Origin: Zygaena filipendulae
Taxonomy: Eukaryota > Arthropoda > Insecta > Lepidoptera > Zygaenidae
Length of the DNA stretch: 64,000 nt
Assembly: GCA_907165275.2 (NCBI GenBank)
Contig: OU015669.1
Span: 208,501 to 272,500 of the forward strand
Direction of reading: 5' to 3'
The position numbers and the translations under genes were made by a program. The notes beneath the pieces are model-generated. The model did no database searches, was not told the DNA's origin, and worked only from the letters and a program-made list of their open reading frames with translations. Positions 1 through 11,803 of this stretch are shown here, one piece after another (positions within the stretch are counted from its first letter, which is position 1; each line of letters starts with the position of its first letter).

Positions 1-378
1 ATATAATCAAGAAAGAGGTACCGCGTAGCGAACATTCTATTTTATATTTGACATTTTACCACAGTTCAGTCTGAAAACGAATCCTTCAGGTGAATTTTAC
101 TAGAGTTGTCTTAACGCAAGAAAGCGTCGTAAACCTATTCAGTATGTCTCGTTAAACAATTCAACTTCCCTTTGCTTTTACGCTGATTAAAACATGAAAA
201 AATGCGGCAATAACTGTTGTCCTTCCATCCAAGCGGCTTCACAAGATGATTTTGTGAAAGCGTGCGAACGAGACGGGAATCTACCTCTCTTTCACTATGT
301 TGGTGTATGTGATATCGCTTTTTTATTTCTTAAGTAGTAAATACATTGGTATGGATTTTTAATATTCCGAAATAAAGA

Positions 379-707
379 ATAGGCTAGTTTCCTGGGTAAA
401 AAAATCAAAATTTTATTTAGTCCGTCAGTTAGATAATAAAAAAATAAAAGACACGTATTTTTTGCTTTTTTAAAATAATGGAAATATGCATAGATAAAGC
501 GCATTAAAGTTTAGGGTGGGGGACTCATGACGTTACCGCTCGCTATAACGTGCGAACAAACTGTAGCGAGCCGTGACGTCATGTGAAATTTCGACTTGAT
601 ATATCTCCGTTATTTTTTGGTTACATGAAAAATAAAAAAATACGTGTCCAATATTTTTTAATAATCTACAAAACGGACTAAAAAAAAAAATTAGGAAACT
701 AGCCTAT
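379..707. mobile_element. MITE of the TGACGTCA family, variant termini
   Basis: The core matches the copies at 9080, 18758 and 56497: AGTCCGTCAGTTAGA and ACACGTATTTTTTGC on one side, TACGTGTCCAATATTTTTTA and ACGGACTA on the other. It ends in different inverted termini, AATAGGCTAGTTTCCT and AGGAAACTAGCCTATT. It is either a sister subfamily or an older copy. Confidence 0.65.
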
Positions 708-724
708 TATTATTATTGTTATTA

Positions 725-968
725 TGTAATCTCTTTTCATAATCTCGGACTAAGTCCGGTCATTTGGTAGGCTTGCGTGGGGACACAGGTCCAACACGTA
801 GAGGCCTCTGAGAGTGAAAGTTTGTGATTTGGTGCAGTTCGCAGCTGTGTTCGCTGCTAATTATTATTTTTATTCATTTATTGATCTTAAATTTAGATTT
901 TTTACAGTATAAATTTACAAAATAATAAATATCACTTATAAAAAACCTAAACCTAGAGTGCTACCTTA
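725..968. repeat. Dispersed repeat shared with 37535-37835
   Basis: It contains AAACCTAAACCTAGAGTGCTACC-type sequence at about 945-966, also present at about 37578-37600, next to a TTATT-rich run. AGGTCCAACACGT at about 787 recurs inverted near 37774. It is probably an untranslated tail of a retroelement; the family is not identified. Confidence 0.45.
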
Positions 969-1744
969 TTATTATTATTGTCAGCGATTAATATATTGCT
1001 TTTTAAACTGTCGGCGGATTATTTCGGAAATCCAATTCGGATTTCGCTCAGTTAATGTCAATATACATACAGAATGAATTTGTATCTCGAGACGGTTAAA
1101 TTTTTCCATCGTGCAATTGCGAATCTGGAGATCTAGGAAAGTCAGCCCGCAATATTTTTATTGCTGCGTGGTATTTCCCATCATAAAAACACAATTGATA
1201 TTGTCAATTTGTATGATCAATGGTCGGTCCTTGCTGATCTCGCCCGGTTGTAGCGGTGAGCCCGGACATATTGTGTCTTGTGGGAATCCGCTCCGGACCT
1301 ATTGATTAGGCAACGCAGGGTTTTATTCGTTTATTTTTTTTGTACTTACATACGAAATTAGAAATAGAACAATACGTTCGCTACACGTTCTCATGTGATT
1401 CCGTGAAATTTTAATATTCCACGAGGTTTACCTAGACCTTCTCGTTATTGTTTATTTGTTCCAAAATCTTCTAAGAGCAATCATGGACAACATTCGCCTC
1501 TTAATCGTTTCCAAACCCAATACAATTCTTTTAAAAAAAAATGTGATCTCGATTTATTTGGACTTACTTTACAAAAATTCAAAATTACCGTGCTTAACAC
1601 TATTAAATGATTATGTTTTTCTTACTTAACTGTTTCTTCTGAAAATTTAAATAATTTACTAATAAAAAAGTTCAATGATGCATTAAAATAGTTCCCTTAC
1701 ATTTCAGTTTGGAAAGAGTAAATTTGTATTTTTATTTTGTGTAC

Positions 1745-1895
1745 ATTTATTGCTTCTTTCTCTCGTGCATGCTGTGGCGACCTATAATTGAGGCAGCGCC
1801 ATAATTTTTTCATTATAATATCCTATATTGTATCACTACCAATGTTACGGTGTATGCTTTGTTGGTCGTTCTTTTCAATAAATAAATAAATAAAA
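1745..1895 (+). repeat. Possible LINE 3' tail with AAAT microsatellite
   Basis: A region of mixed composition ends in TTCTTTTCAATAAATAAATAAATAAA at about 1871-1895. That gives an AATAAA-like signal followed by a short AAAT repeat, a common non-LTR 3' end. No coding part is visible. Confidence 0.35.
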
Positions 1896-2066
1896 TAAGA
1901 AGACTACGATTAATGTCCACGTTAACTGTTACGATATCTCTGAATCACTTAAAAGTTTTCGTGACCATACATTTTACCATCTAAATAAATCTACTTAACT
2001 CGTAACTGTAAATTTTATTCACATTCTTACAATTTTATACTTATCAATTGTTTATTTTTGTTGCAG

Positions 2067-2092
2067 GTAACAAAACGCTCTCTACGCTATCA
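2067..2092 (+). other. Cryptic exon-like signal beginning with GT
   Basis: A good acceptor (pyrimidine-rich tract, TTGTTGCAG ending at 2066) is followed directly by GTAACA, and a strong donor GTGAGT starts at 2093. This would define a 26-nt exon that begins with a potential donor. The reading frame also stays open to a TAA at about 2258 (about 64 codons), so a terminal exon is another reading. The peptide matches nothing I know. Confidence 0.2.
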
Positions 2093-2400
2093 GTGAGTTC
2101 CGAACAACTTAATTCATCCATCCATTTTAAATCAAACACCTCCTCCTACGCGAACCCACTCGACAGAGGTACAAAAGAATTAAAATTGAAAGCTCACGTT
2201 CGAATAAAGCGGAACGTTAAAACATTAAGAGGCACTTTCGAACAGCGTTTTAATAAGTAATGAAGCCTCCTCTACGACGCGACGGCGACGGTTCGAGAAA
2301 TAATAACATTTGATAGGTCTTCGATACAAGATCGATCCGCTGCTTTACTTGTGAAATAATTATACTTTTGTTACGATGATCTGTTTTGAAAAATGATCAT

Positions 2401-2428
2401 CAAAATGATGATGATGATGATGAAAATG
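2401..2428. repeat. GAT/ATG microsatellite
   Basis: About seven ATG units in a row, with one interruption. Confidence 0.85.
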
Positions 2429-2990
2429 ATATCAATCACATTATCTAGCGAAAGTACGATATATATTTTTAAATACATGATTTTACTTTTTCTTACAGTA
2501 AAAAATTAAACATTCCTAAACATTTTCTACTTCGGAATAAGGCATAGAGTACTTTTCATTTTGATACCAAGAGTTCTCGAGGGGTTTTTCTTTTTAAAAA
2601 CAAATTCTCCTCCAAACTCAATTCGAATTAGCGGCAGCGACGGGACCGTGTATGTTGCTACATACTGATGTAGCAATAAACACACAATATGTAATATAAT
2701 ATATATTCGTAATGTAGCAATACACATTTGTGTCACGCTCGGAATGTGATAGTATGTGATAGATATATTATGTAATTGTGGATTATCTTCCGCGCGTAGA
2801 TCACGCTGACGTCACGTGACTGCTACGAAACTACGCCGCTACGAAAACCGACACCGTGCCGTAGCGTAATCCAATCTTGTTCGGTGGAAAAAATTACACG
2901 TCGAGCTAAAACACATACGTATTTGCAGAGAAAATTACATTAGGTTTGTGTTTGTGTAAAATTAATTTAGCAAATGTATTTATGATAATA

Positions 2991-3190
2991 CTAGCTGACC
3001 CCCGCGGTTTCTCCCGCGGTAATTAAATTAAATAAAAAGTACCCTATGTCACTTAGGATCACTTTAGCTTACTATATGTGAAAGAATTTTCAAAATCGCT
3101 TCAGTAGTTTCAGAGATTACCCCCTACAACGTCACAAACTCACAAACCCACAAACTCACAAACTTTTGCTCTTTATAATATTAGTATAGA
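2991..3190 (-). mobile_element. Helitron-like element, AAACTCACAAAC subfamily
   Basis: The 3' CTAG is at 2991 on the reverse strand with the palindrome CCGCGGTTTCTCCCGCGG beside it. The 5' end reads A|TCTATACTAATATTATAAAG when reversed. It carries the 5' module with repeated ACAAACTCACAAAC, shared with the copies at 32120 and 62170. Confidence 0.75.
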
Positions 3191-3945
3191 TGAGAGTATT
3201 TCCGAGGTAAAACATGGAAACATGGACCAAATGATATTGCAACGATAAACGGGTAGATAAGCTGTGTTAGGCGCTATTTAAAACTGTTTACGAGCGGAAA
3301 TGAGTGAGATATGTATACGTCCACGGTGCTACATGAAGCTTGTAAATAACATGTCACTATAACATTTTGCGAAAGTTAAAGGCACTGTTTTATACAGCTA
3401 CCTATCGTTGATTGCGAAGCAGACGTAGTTCGCAGCCGCGAATAATTTTGATGTAGCTGCACTCTACGGGAAGTTATTCATGCCTCATACACCACTGCAC
3501 TGCCGACGGCTGTCCGAGCGCGTCGTAAATAACACTTTAATTCATAACTGTCAAGGTTTAAATTTAATTGAGGCGCACGAAAATTGTGAAATAGTACGGC
3601 CATAAAAATGTTTTATATCATTTTCATAGCCGTTTAAGGACAGGATCGTTTATTAATGACCGTCGGAGATTCAATGGCTGATGCCGATGACTTTCCACTT
3701 CGGGGCTTTCCCGTCGTTTTTGTTAACATAAACTTTTACACTGAAGTTTTTATCCCACTTCTGATTGTGTCTTCACTAATGCTTTAAGCGCTTAATCTTC
3801 GGAGAATGCACTTGAAGCTTTCCTGGCTCAAATATTTTTTTACTGTGAATTGAACTTCACACGTACTTAGAATTAAATATACATACATATTTATAGAATA
3901 CTGGTTTAATATGGTATATTGGTTTCATCTGACTGCCGCCAAATC

Positions 3946-4148
3946 ACTACATAGTATAAAACAAAATCGCTTCCCGTCTGTCTGTCCCTATGTATATGCT
4001 TGGATCTTTAAAACTACGCAACGGATTGTCATGCTGTTTTCACCAATAGATAGAGTGATTAGTGAGGAAGGTTTATATCTATATTTTATCCTGGAATTTT
4101 CGCGGGAACCCCGAAAATACCGCGGGTGAAACCGCGGGGGGCAGCTAG
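3946..4148 (+). mobile_element. Helitron-like element, CTGTCTGTC subfamily
   Basis: It ends in CCGCGGGTGAAACCGCGG followed by CTAG at 4145. Its middle reads TTCACCAATAGATAGAGTGAT, shared with the copies at 28518, 63045, 13551 and 60285. The 5' end is worn. Confidence 0.7.
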
Positions 4149-4309
4149 CAAAAATAAATTACAAAGAAAAGTACCTCGTCCGACGTAAAAAGATAAAGCA
4201 AATAACAAAGGGCTGGCAGGTAACAATTTCTATCAAGTAATCATAACTAGAATTTAAAAAAGGAAGAAGAAAAAGCGCGTGCCCGTGTAAGGTAATCAGT
4301 ACACATCAG

Positions 4310-4515
4310 TGCGCGACGTGAGCACATCACTAGTAGCGGGAGGGGCGCTAATGAAAGGCTCTTCGGGACCATTAATCTTGTGGAAGCGTCCGCTCCGCCT
4401 GCGCTGGTTGCTCGGCCTGTCTTCGACGGTGGTATCGACTTCCGTCCACTCCTGGGAGGGATTATGCCGGTGTTAAAAGTTATCTGGCGCCGAATCCCCC
4501 AGGAAAGTTTACTGG
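4310..4515. other. GC-rich unique block
   Basis: About 200 bp richer in GC than the flanks. It supports a 101-codon reverse ORF (4247-4552), but with no splice sites, domain or recognisable protein. It could be a regulatory element or an old coding remnant. Confidence 0.25.
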
Positions 4516-4625
4516 CAAATTGTATTTGAATGCTTAAACACAACTCAAACAAAACAAGTACTGCAGAGTTTGTTGATTCGTGTTGTTATGCTGTCACCCC
4601 TTAACTACACAATCGACTATCGAAA

Positions 4626-4717
4626 AATTTTGTGTACACGTTGTCAGAGGTACCAGAAAGGGTATAGGCTACTTTTATCTCGGAATTCCCGCGGGATGAA
4701 TCCTGAGGAACAGCTAG
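4626..4717 (+). mobile_element. Helitron-like element, 3' fragment
   Basis: It keeps GTGTACACGTTGTCAGAGG...GGAATTCCCGCGGGA and CAGCTAGT. The terminal palindrome is deleted or eroded. Confidence 0.6.
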
Positions 4718-5370
4718 TGGAGTAATAAAAAACATGCCCATTGTCCCCTTCGCCATCAGTATCAAGAGTTCGACCTCTTTTTATTGTGAATCGGAAAAAA
4801 TACTACAGCTCCCTTAGCTAAGTTGACATTCTACTCTATAATCGTTAACGTATGGTAAACTAAGGAACGCATCGTCAGGTCACGCGGTCACGTAAAATCG
4901 TTAGTTTTCTATGTGTTAACGTTTATAGATTGTCAACTTGGCTAAGGGGGCAGGTGTGTCAAGTTTCGTTGCGATCAGCGAGTAATTATATCGATATTAC
5001 AAGAACAATACTAGGTTATAAACGTTAATACAAAATTAGAAGGATTATCGGGGCCTATTCCACAACATGAGCCCACACGCGCTCGCTGCATGATTAATGT
5101 TCCCCAATCAGCCCCTAACGATGACAAAAAGCCTTCTCGACAAGTTTTTGCCGATCACTGAGGAGGCGAGGGCGGGTGACGTTACCTTCGATGAACAAAA
5201 ACGTATACCGTTCACTGGTTCAGTAGGCAGCAGTGGAGGTCTCGGGGTGACAAGGAGTGGCTCGGACCCGTAGGGCTGCTAACAGAGGTGTTGGTTATTT
5301 TCGTAATGATTACAGTCACAAAAGTTCCACCCCAAAATGTTTTGACCCTCAAAATTAGTGAGATCTAATT

Positions 5371-5396
5371 TATTATTATTATTATTATTATTATTG
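5371..5396. repeat. TTA microsatellite
   Basis: A run of about eight TTA/ATT units. Confidence 0.85.
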
Positions 5397-5714
5397 GCAA
5401 GCTAGACGTTCGATGTTGTGATAGTATGGATGTGGCAATCTCTTTTCTAGAAAATAATTTGACTGTTTCAATTTGACAAAAATAAGATCAGACGAATTGA
5501 ATCCTGCCCTTTTCTAGTATAAGTGTTGGGTATATGTTTGTGATTTTATACGAGTATTATGGATTTGACTACCCACGAACGACGACGTCAAAAGTATAGG
5601 TAAATTGTAATAAAAAGGTCCGAAAATTGAAAATAAACGATTAAAAAAAGATAAATTCTGAGTATGCTAGTAAAATTTATTTAATTAATTCTTTCTGTGG
5701 AGTATTTGAGTACA

Positions 5715-5850
5715 AACCCCGCTTTTTCTCTTACCCCCGTGTCGCTCCCCCCCTGCCGTGACCCGTCCCCCCTCGCCCCCGCACTCGCCCCGGTAGTTGC
5801 TAAACTAATTACTCGCCCGCTCTTCCAGCTCCGTACATAATGACCGCAGT
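5715..5850. other. C-rich intronic block
   Basis: Runs of C (CCCCCCCTGCCGTGACCC, CCCCCCTCGCCCCCG) in otherwise AT-rich sequence. There is no ORF or known motif. It may be a cis-regulatory element. Confidence 0.25.
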
Positions 5851-5942
5851 CTCACCGACAATTTTTATCTTTTTTTACTAACTTTTTACTAGCATAATTG
5901 AGATTTCTTTTGTGCTCTTACGTTGTAACTTTATTTTTTAAA

Positions 5943-6096
5943 CTAACATGTTTCCCGCGGTTTCATCCGCGGTAATTTCGGAGTTCCCGCGGGTATTCCG
6001 GGACAAAATGTAGGTAAAACGTGGACCCGTTAAGGCGTGAAAGCGTAACAAACCAACAAACAAACTCACTTTCGCATTAAATATATTAGTAAAGGT
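5943..6096 (-). mobile_element. Helitron-like element
   Basis: The palindrome CCGCGGTTTCATCCGCGG and GAGTTCCCGCGGGTATTCCGGGA are at the left. The GCGTGAAAGCGTAACAAAC module runs to TATTAGTAAAGG at the right. The CTAG end has mutated to AACATG. Confidence 0.7.
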
Positions 6097-6496
6097 AGTT
6101 AACTTACTAAAATAGTTTAGAATTGCCAAAAAAGTTATAACTGCCCTATTTTTTCCGCGATGATTTGTTTTGTTTCGTAATAAATCGATTTGAACTAAAT
6201 ACCACAAAATTCTTTCACTCGTGCAGTGCAGCTGCAGACAACCTCGCGGACCAGCATCGAACCTGCGACCCACCATCCCGGCCTTGCCGAGTGCCACCGG
6301 AAATATGTCGACTTTCCTCGTCTCGGATTTAATTAAGTTTAAAGCGCTTCCTCTTACTGCCGATTGCAATTTCGCTAATTGGAAATCGTGATTACGTGTT
6401 TTTGGAATTTAATTGGAGTAAAAGATAAGATTATGTTTATAGTTATACTGTGTAGGGAGGCAAAGGGGGGTTAAAGAAGATGCGGCGGCTAAAATT

Positions 6497-6748
6497 GGAC
6501 GCAGATAAGCAATAACGTCATGTTAATAAAACTAAGTTAAGTTAACAAAATTAAGTTATTGATGCAGAACGATTTATTGAGAGTTAGAGAACGTTTTTCA
6601 ATTACGTGTTTACCTTATTATATTGTTTAAATATGTAAGAAAATGTTGAACATAAAAATGTTGACACAAAATGGCGCTATAATTTTGAAACAGGATTTAC
6701 TCAAAATTTCTCCAGAGTGGGTTAACACACTATTGCTTATCTATGTTC
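6497..6748. mobile_element. MITE, GGACGCAGATAAGCAATA family
   Basis: The terminal inverted repeats are GGACGCAGATAAGCAATA and its diverged complement TATTGCTTATCTATGTTC. AATT on both sides is a likely 4-bp target duplication. Other copies are at 20083, 22716 and 38041. There is no coding capacity. Confidence 0.75.
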
Positions 6749-6861
6749 AATTGTGAGTTTAACGAGGCGGTGATAACTCACTTATTTCAAACAATTTTTT
6801 TTTTCTAAAAAGTATTATTTATTAGGTAATAAAATATTTTATTCAAAAGCTTTATCTTTTA

Positions 6862-7060
6862 CTAGCTATGCCCCGCGGTTTCACCCGCGGTAATTTCAGA
6901 GTTCCCGTGGGAATTCGGGGATAAAAATTACCCTGTGTCCTTCCCTGTACCCCTGACAACGTGCATGCCAAATTTCATCCAAATCCGTTCAGCCGTTTTT
7001 GCGTGATTGAGTAACAAACATCCAAACATCCACACTTTCACATTTATAATATTAGTAGGA
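6862..7060 (-). mobile_element. Helitron-like element, near-complete, GATGTTTGGATG subfamily
   Basis: One of the best-preserved copies. CTAG is at 6862, then the CCGCGGTTTCACCCGCGG palindrome, then AACGTGCATGCC, CCGTTTTTGCGTGATTGAG and paired CATCCAAA units. The 5' end (reversed) reads A|TCCTACTAATATTATAAATG. TC at one end and CTAG after a stem-loop at the other is the Helitron pattern. Confidence 0.8.
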
Positions 7061-7551
7061 TAATGTAGGAAAGGTGTAGTTTTGTAAATTCAACCCCTAG
7101 AGCGGTGGAGAGCGTGGAACCGCGGGGAACATCCGCAACAACCGGTAAATGAATTGTATAAACGATACAATTCATTTCGGTTGACAAACAAAAATATTTA
7201 CCAATTTAAAATAAATAAGCCCTAAAAACCCTGTAAACGTCCCAAAGATTTAAGGCGACGAATAAACAAAGCTCTTTCTCCGGCCGCCATTGTTTGCATT
7301 ATTCTGTTTATTTGTTTTCTCTTCACTTTCCTTCATTTCATACTAGCTCTTGCCCGAGTCTTTGTTCCCTGAATTCATATGTCAACAAAGTTTCTGTGAT
7401 ACGGAAATATATATATTTTTTTTATGAAACTCTATGTGATATTCTCTCATTCTATCATAATCGGTCGAGTAGTAGTAGCACAACAAATTAACAAACGCAC
7501 ATATTATAATTGTACCTAGTTGGGATTTCTACAATTGTATAAAACACAACG

Positions 7552-7708
7552 CTAAAATATTAGAAATTAATATTCAGTATGAAATTACACGTTGCCAATG
7601 TATTTTAATGAAGTAATATTTCTTTGAGCGCGAGGAAAATATAATTTTTGCTGCGCGATATCTTAACGTGGCGACCGGCGTGTTATGGTTATAGTGAATT
7701 AGGGCCCT
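7552..7708. mobile_element. MITE, GGGCCCTTATTC family, partial
   Basis: It matches the right two thirds of the copies at 13716 and 53043 (AATATTAGAAATT, CGATATCTTAACG, GTGTTATGGTTATAGTGAAT, GGGCCCT). The left terminus is missing and the body is diverged. Confidence 0.6.
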
Positions 7709-7744
7709 ATATTACACCGCCTTCCTTCTAGACTATAATTTTCC

Positions 7745-7885
7745 CTATGCACCTCATGGTTGTCTAGAAGAGATCGCTCTGAGCGATAAGACCGCCGATT
7801 GTTACACTTTGTAGTAAAATTGTTTTTGTTATTGTTTATTTTAAGTGGTGTTCAATAAAGAGTTTATTATTTTAATTATTATTAT
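7745..7885 (+). mobile_element. LINE 3' tail (GAGATCGCTCTGAGCGATAAG type)
   Basis: It contains AGAGATCGCTCTGAGCGATA with a short hairpin, then ACCGCCGATTGTTACACTTTGT and a CAATAAAG tail. This is a non-LTR 3' end widespread in Lepidoptera. Diverged reverse copies are at 9886, 24805 and 42411. No reverse transcriptase is attached. Confidence 0.6.
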
Positions 7886-8774
7886 ATTTTATTTACGGTA
7901 CAATCATGAGTTCACGGGGGAATACTACAATTGGTACGGGTTTAACCGCTGAAAAGTTGCCAGTTAACGACGAGTTCCTAAGTCACCACCGGGTGCCCAC
8001 CGGCCCGGCCCCGGCGGTTGCATGCCCGGGCCACACTCGCCGCTTGAAGGGTTAACCGGTAACCTCGCTGTCGATCATTTGCCCATTACGGCGGCTTATG
8101 CAAAGCTTGTCATTTAACCGTTAACTGATTCATTGAATACCGGCTTTAGTGGTGAGCTCCTAACATTTGTACGATGTTTTGGTTTATTCATGGGCATGTT
8201 TACAAACTCTTTAAACTGTATTTTGGTTAAAAATATTATTTTTGGCATAAAATTGTTGCCAATTGTATGGAAGAGGTTGGTAGCTCCGTCTTGGACTAGG
8301 AGCGACGGGCAAGAAAAATCAAAACGGAAAAAAATTAAAAATAGTTTCGTCTAAAATTCTGAACATTGGAAAAATCATAAAAACCGTCGTATAATAAGGA
8401 ATAAAATGGATTGAGCTTTGGTCAGTTATATGTAGTACAATACAGTTTAATCTGCACTTGAATTTCCTACTTCTTGCAGCTAAGCGGTCGAGTTCAAATT
8501 ATTCTTTATACAGCTTTAACTATGGTTGTTATCAATAAAGGTTCTCTTTATTTCACTCTAATATTGACGTTTTTATAATTATGGATTTCTACTGCCTTTT
8601 TAATTTAAGTAAAATTATTAATTATGTTATAGCCAAACTGTTTCACCTTTTTTTCAACTTTATGTGTGTATTTATTATTCTTATTAATGTACTTATATAT
8701 AGATCCCTAATGTTTATTCTATAAATATGTATCTACGTATTTTATGTTGGTATTTCTTTGTTTCTTTCTTGCAG

Positions 8775-8998
8775 CGCACATCACTGGGTTCCCGGTGTAC
8801 AAGACAAACGCACCATTGTTACACCTGAGGGCCCTGTTGAAAGGTTCGCCCTCGACTCTGTCATTTGTGGACCGTTGACTGCGACACTCAACTATATATA
8901 TACATATAATATTACTTATATCCCCATTCATAAATATAACGATGAAAATGCTTACTCACAACACTTTACTACTTTTTTCACATTTGACGAATGGTTTT
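8775..8998 (+). other. Acceptor-preceded open frame, unrecognised
   Basis: A strong acceptor (long T-rich tract ending TTTCTTGCAG at about 8774) is followed by a frame reading AHHWVPGVQDKRTIVTPEGP and on to FALDSVICGPLTATLN. It then becomes AT-rich and stops at about 8998. Codons in the first 40 residues look natural, but no donor fits and no family is recognised. It could be an alternative terminal exon, a transposon remnant, or chance. Confidence 0.2.
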
Positions 8999-9079
8999 AA
9001 TTAATTATTAACTGAAACAAAGCGTTTTCTATCCTCGGTATTGAACTCGATGTCGGCTGTTTGGATATATGTAGAGGAA

Positions 9080-9404
9080 TGGGCATGTTGACTAATTTTT
9101 ATTTTTTAGTCCGTCTTGTAGATTATTAAAAAATAAGGACAAGTATTTTTTCTTTTTTTAAGTAATCAAAAAATAACGGCGATATACTGAGTTGACATTT
9201 CGCGTGACGTCACTATTCTGACAGTTTGTATGGCGGTTTTAGTGGTTAGTGACGTCACGACCCCCTCACCCTAAACTTTAGTGCGCTTTATCTCTGTATA
9301 TTTTAATTTCTTTCAAAAGGCAAAAAAACGTGTCTATTGTTTTTTTATTTTCTAACTGACGGACTATTTAGAATTTTGATTTTCAATAGTAGTCCACATC
9401 CCCA
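9080..9404. mobile_element. MITE with paired TGACGTCA sites, inverted copy
   Basis: The left end is GGGCATGTTGACTA and the right end TAGTCCACATCCCC. Internally it has GCGTGACGTCACTATTCTGAC and GTGACGTCACGACCCCCTC about 55 bp apart. It is the reverse-orientation relative of the copies at 18758 and 56497. Confidence 0.8.
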
Positions 9405-9885
9405 TTATACGATTTATACACATGAAAAACAGAACAAAGATTTGTCATAAAGTTCTAGCGAAAATAGAACGTTGATGGTTTTGAAAACCTTTTTTTTTTC
9501 ATAACACTTAACAGTACTTATTATTTTTTTTTAACAACATTGGTAATTTTAATAAAATATCACTCTGAGTAATTCTGAAATAACAGTTAAATACTAATCT
9601 AATACTACTTGTGTATAAAATCATTAAAATTACAATCAAACGGCTTAGTAATTGGCATAATCTTTCGTTTTGTTTGTTTTGTTCTAGAGTGTGAAGAGCT
9701 ATAAGCTTTTTAGTAAACCTTTATTTATCTTGTCAACTGTGCCAGACGAATTCATATTATTTCTTTAGTCTTTCACATAGATTTTTTACATTAAACCACG
9801 ATTCTTAGCTCCACAAAAATGTCGAAAATATCTAAACCAGGTTGTCACAAATGAGTATACGCAATAAATCAAATCGAATCAAAAT

Positions 9886-10150
9886 AAATATTCTTTATTG
9901 TTACCAGAATAAGAATAAAAATACATACAGAACTAACTGAAACAGGCAACAAAGGGCGGCCTTATTGCTTAAAAGCAATATCTTTCAGGCAACCATATCT
10001 AGAGCCGAAAAAAGTTACTACTATATAAAAAAACTTGTTAGACTTGTGAAAACCAAGCTTTGCTCTGATCTCTTGTAGTATGGAGACAATCAATTATAAT
10101 TACAAGTAGATGTCACTCGAATGTTGATTGGATCGGTCATTTGAAGGAGG
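9886..10150 (-). mobile_element. LINE 3' tail, reverse
   Basis: TTCTTTATTGTTACCAG at the outer end, then GGCGGCCTTATTGCTTAAAAGCAATAT and CAGGCAACC. This is the reverse complement of the tail type at 7745, and is similar to 24805 and 42411. Confidence 0.6.
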
Positions 10151-10439
10151 TGGTCAGTAAATAGCTAATGCAGTCTCCAGGCGGCTGTTTGTCATGCATA
10201 ACCTATTATGTTGTCTGACTGTATCTGGGATGAATCCCGAGGGATGATATTATGCCATCGTGATCCAACTGATATGAAATTGACTGTCGCTGAATATCAG
10301 ATCATCCTTCACCATTAATTCACCATCTCTAATAGGTAAAATTTATCAATAGCAGAATCTAAAACGACTACTTTTAGAATTTCTGTCTGTACTTCTCTGT
10401 GTTTTCTGTATTTGCATCACGCTACAACTGAAAATAATT

Positions 10440-10614
10440 AAATAGGATTATCACTGTCGGAATAACTTAAAACATAGGCTATGTTTCATCACAATCGGTT
10501 CACAGAAAGAGAAGTTGCGACATTTTTAAACTTAAAATGTAACTACTGCGTGAAATAAATGCAAGTGCATGCATTTCCAAATACCACGCGGGAGGAGCCG
10601 CGGGCTGTAGCTAG
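10440..10614 (+). mobile_element. Helitron-like element, degenerate
   Basis: ATCACAATCGGTTCA in the middle and CACGCGGGAGGAGCCGCGGGC next to CTAGT at 10611. Only the 3' signature is clear. Confidence 0.5.
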
Positions 10615-10649
10615 TCAAAACATAATAAAACTCAAACCGCATTAAAGCG

Positions 10650-10861
10650 ACTTAGTGATAAAGAGGTAAGATTTGATTTTTCGTATGCTTGTTAGTAATG
10701 GATAATTTAAAAAACCACTGAGCCGATTCTAAAAATTATTTCGCTTATATATATAAAACTAAAGTGTTCCTGAGTGACATAGCCCATCGGGTACTTTTTA
10801 GCCCGGAATTCTCAGGGGAACTCCGAAAATAATGCGGGTGAAGCTGTGGGGGATCAATTAG
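10650..10861 (+). mobile_element. Helitron-like element, degenerate
   Basis: The order matches better copies: AAAGAGGTAAGATTTG, CACTGAGCCGATTC, CTGAGTGACATAG, GGGTACTTTTTAGCCCGGAATT, GCGGGTGAAGCTG. The terminal CTAG is changed to TTAG. Confidence 0.55.
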
Positions 10862-11614
10862 TATTTCAGGTATATATCGAATTTAAGAGTTTGTGGCCGA
10901 GATTGACGGGCGGGTTGTAAGCACTCGATCATAGAGTAGGGGATGTGTGTTATATTAATGCGGCATATTTCCTGTGACAATGTTGTCAGACCCCAATCCA
11001 TTATGAATCAGATCTGAAACAATGATACTCGCATTATTTATCCGGCTTGCAATGCTGCCAGTCTATATATAGTCTGTAAAATAATAGATTAATCTTGCAA
11101 GTCAAGCGAAGTGAATTGACTTCGAAAAACGTCAAAATACTCACTTGGTGCCGCTTAATGTCTATTTAAGAACACGAAACTCTAATATCATCCTATACTG
11201 ATGAAAAAGTTACACTAGAAAGGATTTCATCTATGAATAATTGATTATAAACATAAAAAAATATCTTTCAGGCGATGATGGACTTAACGTGACTTGGATG
11301 AGCTATATATAGTTGTTGTTTCCATGTTTGATTTGATATGTATAATGTATATAATATATATCTATAGATGACCTACTTTTTCAAAAAGCGCAATAATATA
11401 ATTAAATATTGTTCATTTTAAACCGCAGAACTTGTGATTAAGGTTGCTCATCATTCAAAATCTCATTCGTTTGACAGATTCCATGGTGTACGAACTGTGT
11501 GCTTTCGTTATCTCTACTTTTTTTCTTGTTTAATAATATTAAACAATATATATTTATCGCATTTTTATTATAATTACGTTAAAGAAATTTAAATAACTTT
11601 TTTTTATTATAATA

Positions 11615-11803
11615 CTAGCTGTGCCCCGCGGTTTCACCCGCGTGAAAAGTTTTTATACAACAACTTTTTTTCCCAACATTCGATTTAAATGTAACAAAGC
11701 CTATATGTAGCTCCAGGCTTAGCTTAATCTACCTGTGAAAACCGCATGAAAATCCGTTCAGTAGGTTCGGAGATTATCGCGAACAGACAGACAGACAGAA
11801 AAT
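11615..11803 (-). mobile_element. Helitron-like element, GACAGACAG subfamily
   Basis: CTAG at 11615 and CCGCGGTTTCACCCGCG. The body reads ACCGCATGAAAATCCGTTCAG and ends in a GACAGACAGACAG run. The TTCCCGCGGGAA block is absent. Confidence 0.65.

Noticed and set aside
2401..2428. CRISPR-like or regulatory array
   Set aside because: Simple ATG microsatellite; no spacers. The dispersed palindromic repeats of the window are mobile-element ends, not a CRISPR array.
5938..6369. 143-codon reverse frame
   Set aside because: It covers a Helitron-like copy plus flanking intron sequence; the peptide is a translation of repeat sequence (ILSRNTRGNSEIT recurs wherever that repeat does).
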